Shown here: one piece after another, positions 33,972-45,849 of the stretch
Numbering within the stretch: position 1 is the stretch's first letter
How the letters are laid out: every line of letters starts with the position of its first letter
Source: Capronia americana
Lineage: Eukaryota > Ascomycota > Eurotiomycetes > Chaetothyriales > Herpotrichiellaceae
NCBI GenBank assembly: GCA_016110215.1
Contig: JADWQD010000005.1
Location: forward strand, 2,089,037-2,153,036
Length of the DNA stretch: 64,000 bases
Direction: 5' to 3'
The notes under the pieces: model-generated
Databases searched by the model: none
Told to the model about the DNA's origin: nothing
The model's input: the letters and a program-made list of their open reading frames with translations, nothing else
Position numbers and translations under genes: made by a program

Positions 33972-35651
33972 TCACTTTCTCCGCCGCAGGCGTACATTGA
34001 ATTCGGACTGTTTGACAAACCAGGCATTGTGCAGTTTCCATGGCTTCGTCGGATCTGCGAACTCGATCTGGGAAACATCAGCTAGCACTATACTCGAGCT
34101 GGGCGATACACCTACCTCGAATCTCATCAGCAACGCCGGAACCAGTTTGTACATCTCGAGCAGACTGATATTCTTGCCAATGCAGGTGTGAGACCCTGCC
34201 CCAAAAGTGAACAGGGAGTTCTCCATCAGCCTCTTCCGGTCTGGTGATGCCTCAAGCCATCTCTTCGGACGGAAATGCTCCGGGTGTGCTCCGAATAGAG
34301 CATCCCTATGTACCGTCCACGCATTACATCCTACAGTTGTTCCACCGGGGATAAACTTCCCACAGATGGTGATGCCTTGAGGAGGTACGATTCGTTCAAG
34401 GGTGAGTCCGGTTGCTGGATGGCAGCGAAGACCTTCCTTTACCACCGCACTCAGGTATGGCAAGTCTTTGACACTGTTCCACTTGAAGGATCCATCAGGA
34501 CTGGTCGCATCATGCTTCTCCTTTACTTCATAAAGCTCCTTCATGAGGTTCTCCATGTCTTGTGGGTTCCTCAGCAGGTAGTAGAAGATCGCTCGCAGGC
34601 TGATCGCAGTGGTGTCTGATCCGGCGAACATGTTGGCCACTGTCAATGCCAGCACTCTTTCCCTGCTGATGAACTCGGGGTCTTTGTGATGTGCTTCGGT
34701 AAACCTGGACAAGAAGTCTCTCCTCCCAGGTCTGCCATCGGATGAAGTCGCTGGCTTTTCCTGGCCCTTTTCTACATCCTGGCGAGCTGCAATTCGGTTC
34801 CTGGCGAACGTTGCTACTGGCGTGTTTGAGCTGATGAGTCCAATTTGGCTTGCAAACAGTCTCAAGGGGTTCTTGAGAAACAATCGATCCAGGAATGGCA
34901 TTTGTCCGACCTGTCATTATCCGTATGAGATTGATGATGGCTCAGCATGCGGATGACTTACAATAGCGGCATAGTTCAGCAACCACTCAAGATTCTTGAT
35001 GATGCCATCGACGTCTTCCCCGCGATCAACGAAACCCAAGCGCTTCGAATAGGTCAGTTCGCCAATGACATCGAAGGCGTAGAATTGGAGCCAGGTCGAG
35101 AAGTCACAAACGCCTTCCAGCCCGGCCCTGTCTGCGAACTTCTTCTCGAGCTGGTCCAAGAAGGCCAAAGTCGTCGAATCAACCAGAGGCTCAAATTGCA
35201 CCAGAGTGCTCATTGCATAGGCATTCGATACTGCCCGTCTGAGCTTCGCGTGGAATTTCTCGTCCGTCGTGCTGAACATCGTATACAGGCGACGGCCCTT
35301 TGCAATGGTCTGCTGGACTGGGTAGAATCCCGACTTCACGAAGCCTGCATTCAAAGCATAGATGACCGAGATCGCCGCTGGATCAGACACCGACACGACT
35401 CTGGGACCTAACCTGACCAACGGACCATACTTCTCATGCAGCCTGATATGTGCGACTTCAGGACGGCGACCCCACACGACAAAGAACCGCCAGAGGTTCG
35501 TGAAAGGTGCCAGCCCCGGGCCTGGAATGTGATTGAGACCGCCTCCATACCTGTTGAGACCAAGGCGAGCGACGAGAAACAGCCCTGTCAGGATCAGTAA
35601 GTACCATGTCGGTAGTTGTTGCAGTGCATCCTTGATCTGGTCGAGAAACAT
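33972..35651 (-). CDS. Cytochrome P450 (pisatin-demethylase-like)
   Basis: Two exons: complement of 34962-35651 and 33972-34910 with a 51-nt intron; 542 aa. The ATG at 35651 begins an N-terminal membrane anchor (PTWYLLILTGLFLVARLGL); the frame upstream opens only from GTG. P450 landmarks: proline hinge HIPGPG, I-helix FAGSDTTAIS, K-helix EGLR, and the heme loop FTFGAGSHTCIGKN with the axial Cys at residue 473. The general look is that of fungal P450s grouped with pisatin demethylase and benzoate-type enzymes, which often detoxify plant aromatics. Family number cannot be set by eye. It would need a P450 reductase encoded elsewhere. Confidence 0.92.
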
Positions 35652-37043
35652 CTTCAAAATGTCTATTGGACTTCCTTGAGATCCCTGGAGAGACCCAAGT
35701 TTCTCATTGAGAGCTCGAAAGAGATATATCAACGAAGTCGCATGCCGTCTTGGAGATCTCCCATCGAGATCGAACACTCCGGGGCCCCACGATTAAGGGC
35801 ACTTCACAGGGAGGGTCATCTCCACATCGGAAAGGCACCGCCGGGGTCTGCGGAAACTGTCCGCCTAGGAAAGCGCACGCTTACCCCATCTACGGCCGAG
35901 TGGACGAGCATGAGTTGCTGGTTCTTGCCTGAGAACCTCATCCTCTTGGCTCCTGGCCATCGAAGTCGATATCTTAGTTAGCTTTGGATCCAACCTGGAT
36001 TGGACATCTGTGAGATAGGAGCGAGTAGAAAGTCTAATGGCCGCCAGTGTGCACAAAGTGCGGAAGTCAAGCACCCGGCAGATGGCAGGCAGCTCGTTGC
36101 TCCAGCATGGCTAGGGACCTCATGCAGACTGGCCCTCACGCGTCGCGAGCCCGTTGGGTTATGGGTGTAGAAACCGAAATACAAGAAGTGAGGGTAATCC
36201 GCAACGGTGTTATCATACGTATTATGTTGGTTCAGGACCGAGAAGGCGGCTATTTCGGTTGCATCGGGTGAGGCACAGTAAGCCGGTTATCGATCGGTAC
36301 CTGCCAGAGATCTCATTAATTCACTTTGATTCCGATTTGGTTCTGACTCTGCTCTGTCGACAATACTGCAACAAAGCAGCGACACTAGTTTGGGTCCTAC
36401 AATAGCTCGTACGATGAAGCACTTTTAGCCACATGAGAGCCTCGGTTGGTGGGCATGCACGGCACGGCGACAATAACGATGCATTTTGTCATCAGCACAA
36501 TGACGTCGATTTCCGAATCGAGCAGTAGTCGGTCCTCGGCGGAGTAATTGTTCTTCCACTCTTACCTCTGTTCTTACCATTCTGGCAACAACCACAGCCC
36601 TGTTGGGTTGGCGGGATCCGGCGTCCATAATGCTAACCAGTGTCCGAGGGCCATACCCACAATTTGGAATGATGATCAACCACAGGCTGGAGGTGCATGA
36701 AACTCCAAGGTCCCAACGATTACCACTCACAACAGTCTAATCATGTTCGATTCTCGCGGCCATGCTCTCAAAGCATTTGTTTCACCGACGGGCCCCTCGC
36801 GACTGGTACATGTTAAAGCCCGAGTGCCAACATACGGCCGCATACCATCCCAACCACTGCTGAATGATTAAGACGAAAGCATGAACCCCTTGAATCGCCG
36901 CGTTGCGGTTCAAACATCAGATAAGTACTTGTATTGATGCGACGTGATATCCGTGTGACAATCCACGACCTACAACACTCAGTTACAGCGCTATCTACGT
37001 CTTGCTAGCTTGTACCTTGAAACCGCCGGTCACACCCTACCCG
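35652..37043. other. Divergent intergenic region, 1.4 kb
   Basis: The second-longest AT-neutral stretch without a clear gene, lying between the P450 and the exporter. ORFs are short and lack domain character. I see no tRNA or repeat. Confidence 0.4.
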
Positions 37044-38922
37044 ATGGATAGCTTAGATGTCGACCTCGAGGCGGCGGAGACCGAAGCATCCACACAGATC
37101 TCGCGCCGTGCAACTTCTGACTCAAGCATCCAATCCCTCACAATGGCACATACTCACGACATCGCACGACTTGCAACTCAAATAGAAAACTCGCGCTCTG
37201 CACACTTGCAGCATGTTTATACCGTTGGCTCTACCCGCACAGAGGCAAGGGAGTCCAAACCGCTGCCGGGATTTGGCGCAGGCAAACCATATCCTCCTGT
37301 TATTCCTGCGGAACGAGAGGCCTACGTGGTTGATTTTGAAGGGCCGGAAGATCCTTTACATCCTATGAACTGGACATCTAAGAAGAAGTGAGTTAGCAAG
37401 ACATCCTACGCGGCTCGACGCTGATCCGTTCTTTCCAGGCTGGCTACGGCTGCAATCGGAGCACTTGCTTGCTTCGGCTCATCATTTGCTTCAGCCATTC
37501 TTGCTCCCGCGACGAGAAGAATTGCAGAACACTTTCATGTCTCTGTCGAGGTTGCGTCATTATCAAGTGCCCTTTATCTCGTTGGTTATGGAGTCGGACC
37601 AGTGGTGTGGGCTCCCCTTTCGGAGCTTCGAGGTCGCAAACTCCCACTGCTGCTTGGCAGCTTTGGCTTTTCGATCTTTGCTCTTGCCACCGCCGTATCG
37701 AAGGATACTCAGACACTCATGATCAGTCGATTCTTCATGGGAGTGTTTGGAAGCAGTCCGCTCGTCCTCGTCCCCGCTGTTTACTCCGACATGTACGGCG
37801 CTGAACAACGAGGCTTCGCCTTGACAGTCTTTGCTGTGTCCGTTTTCATGGGACCGATGATTGCTCCTTTTATCGGTTCTCTCACTGTTACCAGCTATCT
37901 TGGCTGGAGATGGGAAGGCTATTGGTCGACGATTATGGGGTTCGCAACCATGATCCTCGTCATATTTGTTTTCAAAGAGACATACGCTCCAACGGTGCTC
38001 GTCGAAAAAGCAGAGTACCTCCGTCGCCGCACCAAGAACTGGGCCATTCACGCAAAGCAAGAGGAGATTGAAGTCGACATGGTGGAACTGGTCGAGAAGA
38101 ATGTCATGAGACCGGTGCGGCTGTTCTTCACAGAACCTATCCTTCTGCTTATTGGTTTCTACCTCTCGTTCCTCTACGGGCTCCTGTACATCACCTTGTC
38201 TGCCTACCCGCTGGTTTTTCAAGGCATTCATGGTATGACACCAAGAGTTGGGAGTCTTCCGTTCTTCGGCATAGCGTTGGGAATGATCCTCTCCGGCGCT
38301 GCGTCGGTCGCGTATAACCCCCGCTGGGTCCGGAAATACCGCGCCAACAGCAATAAGGCTATTCCAGAGTGGAGGCTTCCGCTGGCGATGGTCGGCGGCG
38401 TCTCCTTCTCGATCGGTCTGTTCTGGTTCGGCTGGACCGGCGCATACAAGAGTGTCCACTGGATTGTCCCGACCATTGCTGGCGTCTTCATCGGATTCGG
38501 TTTGCTGTCGGTATTCATGCAGCTGATCATGTATATCATTGATGCATATCTCATGTTGTAAGGGAAGTCCTGCTGAAGACGTGATCAGATACTAACCCGG
38601 ATGTGTAGTGCTGCCTCCGCTGTAGCGGGTAACACAATGATTAGATCTCTTTTTGCGGCGGCATGGTAAGAGAGACTTGGTTCATGGATTGTTGGAGAAA
38701 CGCTAATGCCTTCGCAGCCCATTGTTCGATCGCCAGATGTTTGTCAACATGGACATACAGTGGGCATGCACACTGCTCGGTTGTATTGCTGTCGTTTTGG
38801 TGCCGGTGCCTGTCCTCTTCCACTACTACGGACCCAAGCTCCGACAGAAGAGTAAATGGGCGCCGACGATGTCGGTTGCGCCTTCGCAGGCTCAAGAACT
38901 TGAGAAACAGACAGGAGCCTGA
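37044..38922 (+). CDS. MFS DHA1-type drug/polyamine exporter
   Basis: Four exons, 37044-37387, 37439-38557, 38609-38665 (57 nt) and 38718-38922; introns 51, 51 and 52 nt; 574 aa. The hydrophilic N-terminus ends in the signature DPLHPMNWTSKK, usual just before TM1 of fungal DHA1 proteins. The loop 2-3 motif reads PLSELRGRKL, and PALYSDMYG-like (VPAVYSDMYGAEQRG) follows TM4. Family members are plasma-membrane proton antiporters exporting drugs, polyamines or fungal metabolites. Head-to-head with the P450, which fits export of a P450 product or of a toxic substrate, though this is inference. Confidence 0.9.
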
Positions 38923-39082
38923 CCAGGCAACAGATCGGTCGGCGCCTAAGGATGAATCGGCGACAAATAATTCCAGGTACTTCATAAAGACCTGACAGCT
39001 CTGTACATCATTGCACATATTTTCCAACATCATTCCATGGCCTGGGAATTGGTTTCAGCAAGCGCATCCTATCCTCGGCGTA

Positions 39083-39829
39083 TCAATATATTCCCGGGAA
39101 TAGTTGCCACGGTACTTCCCGCTCATATTTTGCCCACTCTTCGCCATACTTTTCCCGACAGTACTTTTCGATACTCGGCATGGCATTGAGGGTGAAGTTG
39201 GAGATGTACATTCCAGCAGTTGCCAGTGAGTAAAGTGGACCTCCGGTCGCAAGGCCATATCCGAACCCAAACAGAACGTTGGCAGTATAGTTGATGTGAC
39301 GTGTGACTGCCCAGAAGCCCGTGGTGCAGAGCTTCCCCCGGTTCTCCTTCTTGGCCTTGAATGCGATCCTCTGAAGCTCGGCCAGGAGCTCGACAGCAGC
39401 ACTGGCCATGAAAATGGTGAAGCCGGCGTAGAAGTACCTCTCCGACCACATGGGGTTCACAGACGCGGCGGTGAAGATTATCGAGCTGATAGATTCGTAA
39501 AGGAAATCCGACAAGATCGCGAAGGTTGCAAATTTCAGGGTCATCCGTTCGCGGCTCATGAAATTGACCCAGAGGATATGCTTGATGGAGAGCACTCCGG
39601 GCATACATGCCGTCAGCACCGGAAGCCGCGGGAACGTGCGTCCGAAAAGTGCAATTGCTGGTGCGCCAGAGGGTGGAAGCGGGACACCGAAGCGCGACAG
39701 CGGATGAGAAGTAATGAGAAGATATTGTGCTGGTCCTGTGAGAGCTCTGCCGATGGTGAAGAGGATGTTGGACGAGATATTCGTGCCATAGTCGCCTCTT
39801 TGGACGCCGAGCGGGTCCGGATTCGACAT
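39083..39829 (-). CDS. DUF1295 / ERG4-ERG24-like multi-pass membrane reductase-type protein
   Basis: 248-aa single exon from the ATG at 39829 (MSNPDPLGVQRGDYG); upstream the frame is open from a GTG but is basic and Ser-rich and looks like 5' UTR. About six hydrophobic helices. The C-terminus holds the superfamily signature: FWAVTRHINYTANVLFGFG, then YCREKYGEEWAKYEREVPW and a terminal PGIY, resembling the NADPH-binding end of sterol reductases and isoprenylcysteine methyltransferases. Whether it reduces a steroid-like substrate or methylates one cannot be decided. It is endomembrane by analogy. Confidence 0.78.
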   Translation of the reverse strand: MSNPDPLGVQRGDYGTNISSNILFTIGRALTGPAQYLLITSHPLSRFGVPLPPSGAPAIALFGRTFPRLPVLTACMPGVLSIKHILWVNFMSRERMTLKFATFAILSDFLYESISSIIFTAASVNPMWSERYFYAGFTIFMASAAVELLAELQRIAFKAKKENRGKLCTTGFWAVTRHINYTANVLFGFGYGLATGGPLYSLATAGMYISNFTLNAMPSIEKYCREKYGEEWAKYEREVPWQLFPGIY

Positions 39830-40114
39830 TCTGATGGTTTTCCTGCGAGACACACTACAACGAGATTGTGAACGAGATGAGAGAGAGAAACAGAGGCTTC
39901 GGGAAGAGACGCGGTTCTTCAGGTCGGACACTGATGCTTCAGGCGCCCTGTATCCGAGCTTCCAAGGATTCTGGGATGCCTGAATTGGGCAGGACACGCA
40001 GGTGATCGACTTCGAATGCCGAGTGAGCCAGCGTATGTATCACTGTATACTATGCCGAGTTTGGGAAGAATCCAGTGTTCATATAATTGGAAGGTCGCAC
40101 CTACCTTGTTGCTA

Positions 40115-41021
40115 TTATTCAGGCTTTCTCCCGACCACGAACTTCGTGATATGAGCGCTATACACGCCGTCTACCAGTGCATCCTTCTTCATTTGCACCA
40201 GCAATTGCTTTGCCTCTTGTCCAGCCCCAACATCCATTGAATCCAAAACTGGCAACAGCTGTGCAACAAGTGCATACCAATGCTCGTAGAATGCCCGGAA
40301 CACGGCAGGCGGAGGACGCTTCCTGTGCGCCGCAACATCTGTCAGGCCCGCTGCGGAGAAATAGTCGGAGAGTCGGTCGAAATGCTCGGTCGGCCACTGG
40401 AACGTCTTCATCATGAGCTTCCAGACCTTCGTGGAGGAGTTGTGCGTGATCTCCGGGTTGGGGACAAGCACAGGATCGTTCGCCGAGTAGACGTTGTTCT
40501 TGTCTGCGTCGTGATAGTCATACTCGTCCCATTGAAGGTAACCTCCGGGCTCTGAAAGAGGGTGGTCAGCAAAGGCCAGCCATGGCGGCGATGGACTCAC
40601 TCAGCATAGATACAAATTTGTCCAGCACAGATCGTGGGTCCCGATTCCCTCCGAATGGTTGAATAACCAACCTCACGTGCAGGAGATCGAATGCTCCTAT
40701 CCATTCTTCGGGTACCGGGTCGAAGAAGCTCCATTTTCTGACGGCCAGGTTTGCTGGGAGGTCGGGTTTGGGAGGCATCAGACCCAAGCTGATATCGGAG
40801 GCCTCGACCTGCGCATGGGGGTATTCTTCCGCAACTTGAATAGCCCAGAGACAATGGCCGGCGGCAAGTTCGGCAATCCGGAGATTTGGTCTGTCGGTTA
40901 AGTTGATGGAGGGGTGAATGTTGCTTTTGTAGAGCTCTCGCCAGCAGAAGTGCTGGTAGCAGAGTCGGCTGGCATCTGGCGCTGTCCTCCAAATGGAGTA
41001 CTCGTCGTTGGCGATGACCAT
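40115..41021 (-). CDS. SAM-dependent methyltransferase of the fungal secondary-metabolism type
   Basis: Two exons: complement of 40601-41021 and 40115-40551 with a 49-nt intron (GTGAGT ... TTTCAG); 285 aa. Motif I is IAELAAGHCLWAIQVAEEYP, a slightly altered form of the usual E-x-G-x-G with Ala and His-Cys, motif II is VEASDISLGLMP, and the splice restores FVSMLKPGGYLQWDE (post-II/III), which confirms the join. Similar proteins occur beside P450 and transporter genes in tailoring clusters. The small substrate is unknown. The motif I change might reduce SAM binding. Confidence 0.85.
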
Positions 41022-41894
41022 CTTGCAAGGATTGTGAGTTGAGTCCTGTTGGAAGACTTCTGGGGTGCTGGTTCAAGATGGCCAGGGAGTCATCCTCACG
41101 TCGAAACTTGGAAATATATAGTAGTTGGGCTCCATGTCCACGCCTACCAGCAGAGCACGGCTGTCAATGTTCTGTATTGATTTAGGAAAGTCTCAAGACT
41201 CAGCTGCATACACGTTCAGCCATTGATCGAGCAGTCAAAAGTACTATCGGTGAACTAGCTTCTCGCATTGCATCGTCTCGACGGATCTTGGTGGATGATA
41301 TTGGCATGGACCTGCCGCTCCAAGCGAGAGCCACCAGATCGTCGAAACGAATTCACGTAAAGAACAGCATCACTCCGCCATCGGTTGGCATAGAGAAAGG
41401 ATGAGAAAGACATGGAGAAGATGTCACTTGGTAGCCTTCACGTAAACACCAGCCGTTGGAAATGTAGCCACGACAGCCGTTGATGTCAAAGCGGCCCGAC
41501 CATTTTCCCTGTGACTGGTTGCTGGCTTTTTAGGGCGTTTAAAGCCTGAGGCTTTGCCAGAATGCGGGGTCGCCGGCAGCCATGACGCGCTCTCAATGGG
41601 CAGCCTCCGCAGCTCAGCTCGCTGATTCCGAAGTGACTTTACAGCGCAAGTTCGCTTCACCGTGCAGCTATTGACGGAGTGAACGTGTCCAAGTTCTATC
41701 TTGTGGTCATGCATCCGCTAACATAGGACTTTGTCATGCGGCTGGTCACGCTTGAACTGGCGTACACACAGGTAGGAAGTCACTGACTCGGACAGATAAA
41801 ATGGCAGCGTCGCCCTCGAGGCAATGGACCGGCCAACCTGTCCAATTCTTTCGCGAGCGACCGCCAGATCTCCCCCGTCTTGCTGGGTGTCGAC
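41022..41894. other. Divergent intergenic region, 873 bp
   Basis: Promoters of the methyltransferase and the ACS permease. The longest ORF (41424-41714, minus) has no recognisable content. Confidence 0.4.
41113..41120 (-). promoter_or_regulatory. TATA-like element upstream of the methyltransferase
   Basis: TATATATT on the minus strand, 92-99 bp before the start codon. Confidence 0.4.
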
Positions 41895-43549
41895 ATGGAG
41901 AAGTCATCGCGAGTCCAAGTTACGTCAAACCTTCCCGCGGCAATCGAGAAGAGCCCGCATGATGGCCACCCAGATTCGACACGTCAGATACTGCATGAGG
42001 TGGCAGAACGTGGCCACACCGCAACCGACAGGCAAGTCTCTCCCTCGGGGGTCGTCACAGTATTGACTGATTGACCTAGATATGGGAAACCACTGATTGC
42101 TCTGGATGCTGCAGCAGAAGCCAGACTGCGGAGGAAGATCGATTGCTTTGTAGTACCCACAGTCGCGATTGTCTACCTCTTCTGTTTCATTGATCGAGCC
42201 AACATTGGTGAGATTCGTTCCTTTCATCCTTCTGTCCGCCACTAACGGTATTGCAAGGGAATGCGCGGCTTGCGGGATTCGAGAAAGACCTTGGTCTGCA
42301 TGGCTACGACTACAACAAAGTACTCTCGGCATTTTACATCGGCTACATCGTCTTTGAGCTGCCGTCGAGTTTCGCTTGCAAGTACTTTGGTCCAGGATGG
42401 TGGATCCCAAGCATGACCGTCGGGTTCGGTGTCTTCTCGATAGCCACCGGGTTCTGTACGACTATTCAGAATGCGTCCGCCGTTCGATTTCTTCTTGGCA
42501 TCTGTGAGGCCGGAATGCTGCCAGGCATTGCGTACTATCTCTCAAGGTGGTATAGACGAGACGAGCTGGTCTTCCGACTGTCCTGCTACATCATGATGTC
42601 GCCGCTGGCCGGCGCATTCGGCGGTCTTCTCGCATCGGCAATCTTAACGCTAGACCATGTGGGCTATTTGCGGACCTGGAGAATGATATTTGTGATCGAA
42701 GGGATCATCACTTGCGGACTGGGCCTCTTGGCCTTCTTCACGCTCACAGATCGACCCGAGACGGCCAAGTGGCTCACGCCGGACGAGAAGGATCTCGCTA
42801 TTGCCCGATTGAAATCCGAGCGGACGGCAACAACGGAAGTTCTTGACGGTTTCACCATGACGAAGATACTCAAAGGAATTCTGAACCCCGTCACTCTCAT
42901 GACAGCAGTCGTTTTCGGGCTGGGAAACATCACAGCTCAAGGCCTGGCATTCTTTGCACCGACAATTGTCAAGACGATTTACCCCCACAACAGCGTCGTC
43001 TCGCAACAGCTGCACACTGTACCGCCATACATAGTGGGCGCGGGCTTCGTGCTCGGTTTATCCTTTTTGAGCTGGAAGACCGGTCGCTACCTGATATACT
43101 ATATCATCGCCCTTCCGATCACCATGTGCGGTTATGCAATATTCCTCGGGACGACGGATGCGGATGCTCGTTACGGCGCAACATTTCTGGTGGCAACTTC
43201 CGCCTTCCTGTTCGGGGCTATCAGCAATGCGTTGTTGTCGGCAAACGTGATTTCGGACACTGCCAGGTCAGCGGCCATTGGGACTAATGTGCTGTTGGGC
43301 AATATCGGGGGCCTGGTCTCTACGTGGTCATACCTGCCCTTCGACGGTCCGAACTACCCAATCGGTAACGGTCTGAATCTAGCCTCAACATCGAGCTGTT
43401 TCATCCTCTCTGTCATACTTCTTCTGTGGATGAAGTACGACAATAAGAAGCGAGCTACTAGAGACGTTGACTCGGAACTAAATGGACTATCGATCAAGGA
43501 TCTGCAAGACCTGGATTGGCAGCATCCGGCTTTCCGCTGGAAGCCATGA
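41895..43549 (+). CDS. MFS anion:cation symporter (ACS; nicotinate/allantoate-type permease), with a GC-AG intron
   Basis: Three exons, 41895-42031, 42080-42207 and 42258-43549; 518 aa. The first intron (48 nt) begins GCAAGT instead of GT and ends CCTAG; only this boundary keeps the frame from HTATDR into YGKPLIALDAAAEARLRRKID. The second intron (50 nt) starts GTGAGA. Features match Dal5/Tna1-type importers: RRKIDCFVVP before TM1, FIDRANIGNARLAG, GICEAGMLPGIAYYLSRWYRRDE near TM4, and a cytosolic loop ending in LTDRPETAKWL. It is an importer of an organic anion, substrate unknown, in contrast to the exporter upstream. Confidence 0.9.
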
Positions 43550-43716
43550 TCAACCCACGCGTACGGGCCTGGACTTGGACATGAATTCCGGAAGCCACAG
43601 TCCGTTGCGCTAAGCTCTCCTGTCAGATATTTACCTAGGTAGGCAAGATTATATTAGGTTAGGTTATCCTAGGTTTCCGATGGACGGAGTCTCGAAACGC
43701 TTCATCCTTCAATTCC

Positions 43717-44844
43717 CTAATACACAGGATATATGCCCATCCAGCTTCCATGTCGACTTGGAGGGGTTGGTCCGTTGATATCGCCTTTTACGAAATGCGG
43801 AAGGATTTCCCCGGCCAGAATAACCCCAGCCGCGAAGGGCAGGAACTTGGTCAATTCGTCACCCGCAGCAGCTTCGACGATTTCGGCGACTGCGCCAGGA
43901 GTAATATGGGTCGAGGTTCCTTCTGGGCCCCATCGAAATGGATAAGTCAACCAGCTAGGAGATTTAACACCGACAAAATCTGCCGAGACCAGCTCGTACT
44001 TCTTGGAGCAGTCCAGTTTGTAATTGCTCACAGCTGTGTCGTTGCGGATGAAGAAGTCAAAGCCTGCGGGAATGCCTCCAATCTTCCTAAACTCTGTCGG
44101 ATTCGATCCTGCGCGGGAGAAGTTTGCATGTCCGTTGCGCGAGGAGAAAATGATCGGTTGTGTGCCCTGGAATGCAAAGGTATTCTCAATCAGGTCGCCA
44201 GTGAAGAACTGGCCTTTTGCATGCTGCGACAGCCAGATACTGTCAAGGCTCAGTGTCGTGTTGTTGACGCGAATCATGCACATCTCCCAGTCTCCCACAT
44301 GCTCACCGAGTGGTGACAGATTGATATCTCCAGAACTCGTTATGCTGTCCATTATCAGCCCATCGATGTGGAGGGTGCCTGGTCCGTTGTACGCATTGAA
44401 CAACCAGAACTGCAAGTCTGTGTACGGCATGCCAGGCTGCCAGAATGCACGGACGTATGCTTTCGCAGCCGAGAAATCACCCTTCTTGCCGTCGTCCTTC
44501 AGCCTCAGGTAGTATTGACTGTCTTTGCCTGTTTGTGGCAGACTTGCGACCGTCGGTTTGCCCAATGACTTTGTCTTCTTGGCCTTCTTGTCAATGACTT
44601 CGATCAGTTCGGAATGATTCAGGAAGTCTTCGACGGATGTGTTGAAGAACTTCTCATCAGGATGCAGATTGACAACCGGGCCATATTTCTCAATGAGCGT
44701 CTTGATTTGTTCGAGGGTCAGTGGTTTGGCGGTTGTGCTGATGGCCGTTGGTGTTACGAGACCTCGAACACTGGATTGGACCACTTGCGGTTGAACTGCG
44801 ATGGCATCGGTGTATATATGGCGATCTTCAATTGAGACAGACAT
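43717..44844 (-). CDS. Vps62-related (DUF946-like) protein
   Basis: Single exon, 375 aa, ATG at 44844. The conserved region starts around YGPVVNLHPDEKFFNTSVEDFL, followed by YLRLKDDGKKGD, DLQFWLFNAYNGPG, the strongly conserved GEHVGDWEMCMIRV, and QGTQPIIFSSRNGHANFSRAG. These are the hallmarks of the Vps62/DUF946 family found in plants and fungi. Yeast Vps62 was named from a cytosol-to-vacuole phenotype; the biochemistry is unknown. No signal peptide is seen. A TATA-like element and a GC-rich dyad lie upstream. Confidence 0.85.
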   Translation of the reverse strand: MSVSIEDRHIYTDAIAVQPQVVQSSVRGLVTPTAISTTAKPLTLEQIKTLIEKYGPVVNLHPDEKFFNTSVEDFLNHSELIEVIDKKAKKTKSLGKPTVASLPQTGKDSQYYLRLKDDGKKGDFSAAKAYVRAFWQPGMPYTDLQFWLFNAYNGPGTLHIDGLIMDSITSSGDINLSPLGEHVGDWEMCMIRVNNTTLSLDSIWLSQHAKGQFFTGDLIENTFAFQGTQPIIFSSRNGHANFSRAGSNPTEFRKIGGIPAGFDFFIRNDTAVSNYKLDCSKKYELVSADFVGVKSPSWLTYPFRWGPEGTSTHITPGAVAEIVEAAAGDELTKFLPFAAGVILAGEILPHFVKGDINGPTPPSRHGSWMGIYPVY

Positions 44845-44907
44845 GGCGAAGGTTTGTGAAGGGAGAAGCCGACGTCGGAAGACGTGTCTGGGAGGCCTTC
44901 AGGCTGC

Positions 44908-44938
44908 ATATAAGCCAGCGGCTGCGTTCAGCGCAGCC
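44908..44938 (-). promoter_or_regulatory. Promoter elements of the Vps62-like gene: TATA-like site and 7-bp dyad
   Basis: A TTATAT element lies 64-70 bp before the ATG. Just upstream (44920-44938) is a perfect dyad, ggctgcg and cgcagcc, separated by five bases, a plausible factor-binding site. Confidence 0.35.
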
Positions 44939-45773
44939 TGATATGAGCTGACGGCTAGGGGTGTTTCGTGCAGCCCATTTCTCTTCATTGGATGACTCCT
45001 CGTGTGACACTAGCCACGTGAGGGGAATTGCTTTGGTCCTATGATGGCTCGACACGCATGTCAACCTGGCCAAGAACCGGTGTCTGCTCTCCAGAAAAGC
45101 TGGGCTTGAATGGCGGCCAATCAGAAAGGTGTCCGAACAAGCAGGTTTGTAAAAATGCTGGCTCATTTGGTCTCGACGATCCACGAGCCAGCGTGCCTGT
45201 ATGTCTGGATACGGGGTCTTGATAAGGCTGACTCCACGCCAAGTCAGCTGTACCACAATGTGAAGTTCAGCCCCGACATGGCAGGGGTAATCATCTGAGC
45301 GGAGGTGATCACCAGAGGCCGAACCCCTTGGCGGAGCTGGTCGGCAGAGTTGGTCGCACCAAGGCTCGGCATCACTCACATGGTGTTCACAAGCTGCGGA
45401 GGAGCCTTGCGTGTGTGACGAGGCTATCGACTAGGCAGGCGCCGAGCATGGATTTTCGAGTTCCACGGAGTTGTCTCAGAAATATAAAGATGAAGCCCGA
45501 ACCTGGATTGGGACGTCTTCCTGCTTTAGTAAGTCGAAGCGGAAACTTTGTGGTCATCAGCCAATAGCATCGGCTTCTTCCCAGGGACGACTCGGCGATT
45601 ATATAAAGTGAGGATGACGGATCGAGTAGGATGGCATTGTCGGAAAGATACTATGACAATTGAACATCTGCGAGCGAATGAGGGTTCAACTAGGTCCCGG
45701 ATGAACCATCGAGTCAAGGAGATCGCTGTCACCCAGCATGGGAAATGCCTCGAGTCGAGCAAAGGCACATTGA

Positions 45774-45779
45774 TATAAA
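45774..45779 (+). promoter_or_regulatory. TATA box of the cupin gene
   Basis: TATAAA about 75 bp upstream of the ATG at 45850; it supports that start over the in-frame ATG at 45745, which lies upstream of the box. Confidence 0.5.
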
Positions 45780-45849
45780 TACTGGGGAGCATGCCAAAGA
45801 CCCTCCACCATCAGCAAAGCAGTACAGATTATCTGTCCCAGGCTACGAC

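Larger units (their letters stand above)
44845..45849. other. Divergent intergenic region, 1 kb
   Basis: Promoters of the Vps62-like and cupin genes. A CCAAT-like site near 45561 is followed by TATATAAA at about 45600 with no recognisable gene immediately after it. Confidence 0.4.

Noticed and set aside
37563..38459. Minus-strand ORF of 298 codons
   Set aside because: Charged antisense shadow of the DHA1 exporter, whose helices and motifs are conserved on the plus strand.
41424..41714. Minus-strand ORF of 96 codons in a promoter region
   Set aside because: No domain, and it begins far from any plausible exon partner.
43631..43676. cctaggta/ttaggtta motifs resembling telomere-like repeats
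   Set aside because: Only a few imperfect copies between convergent genes; not a TTAGGG array.
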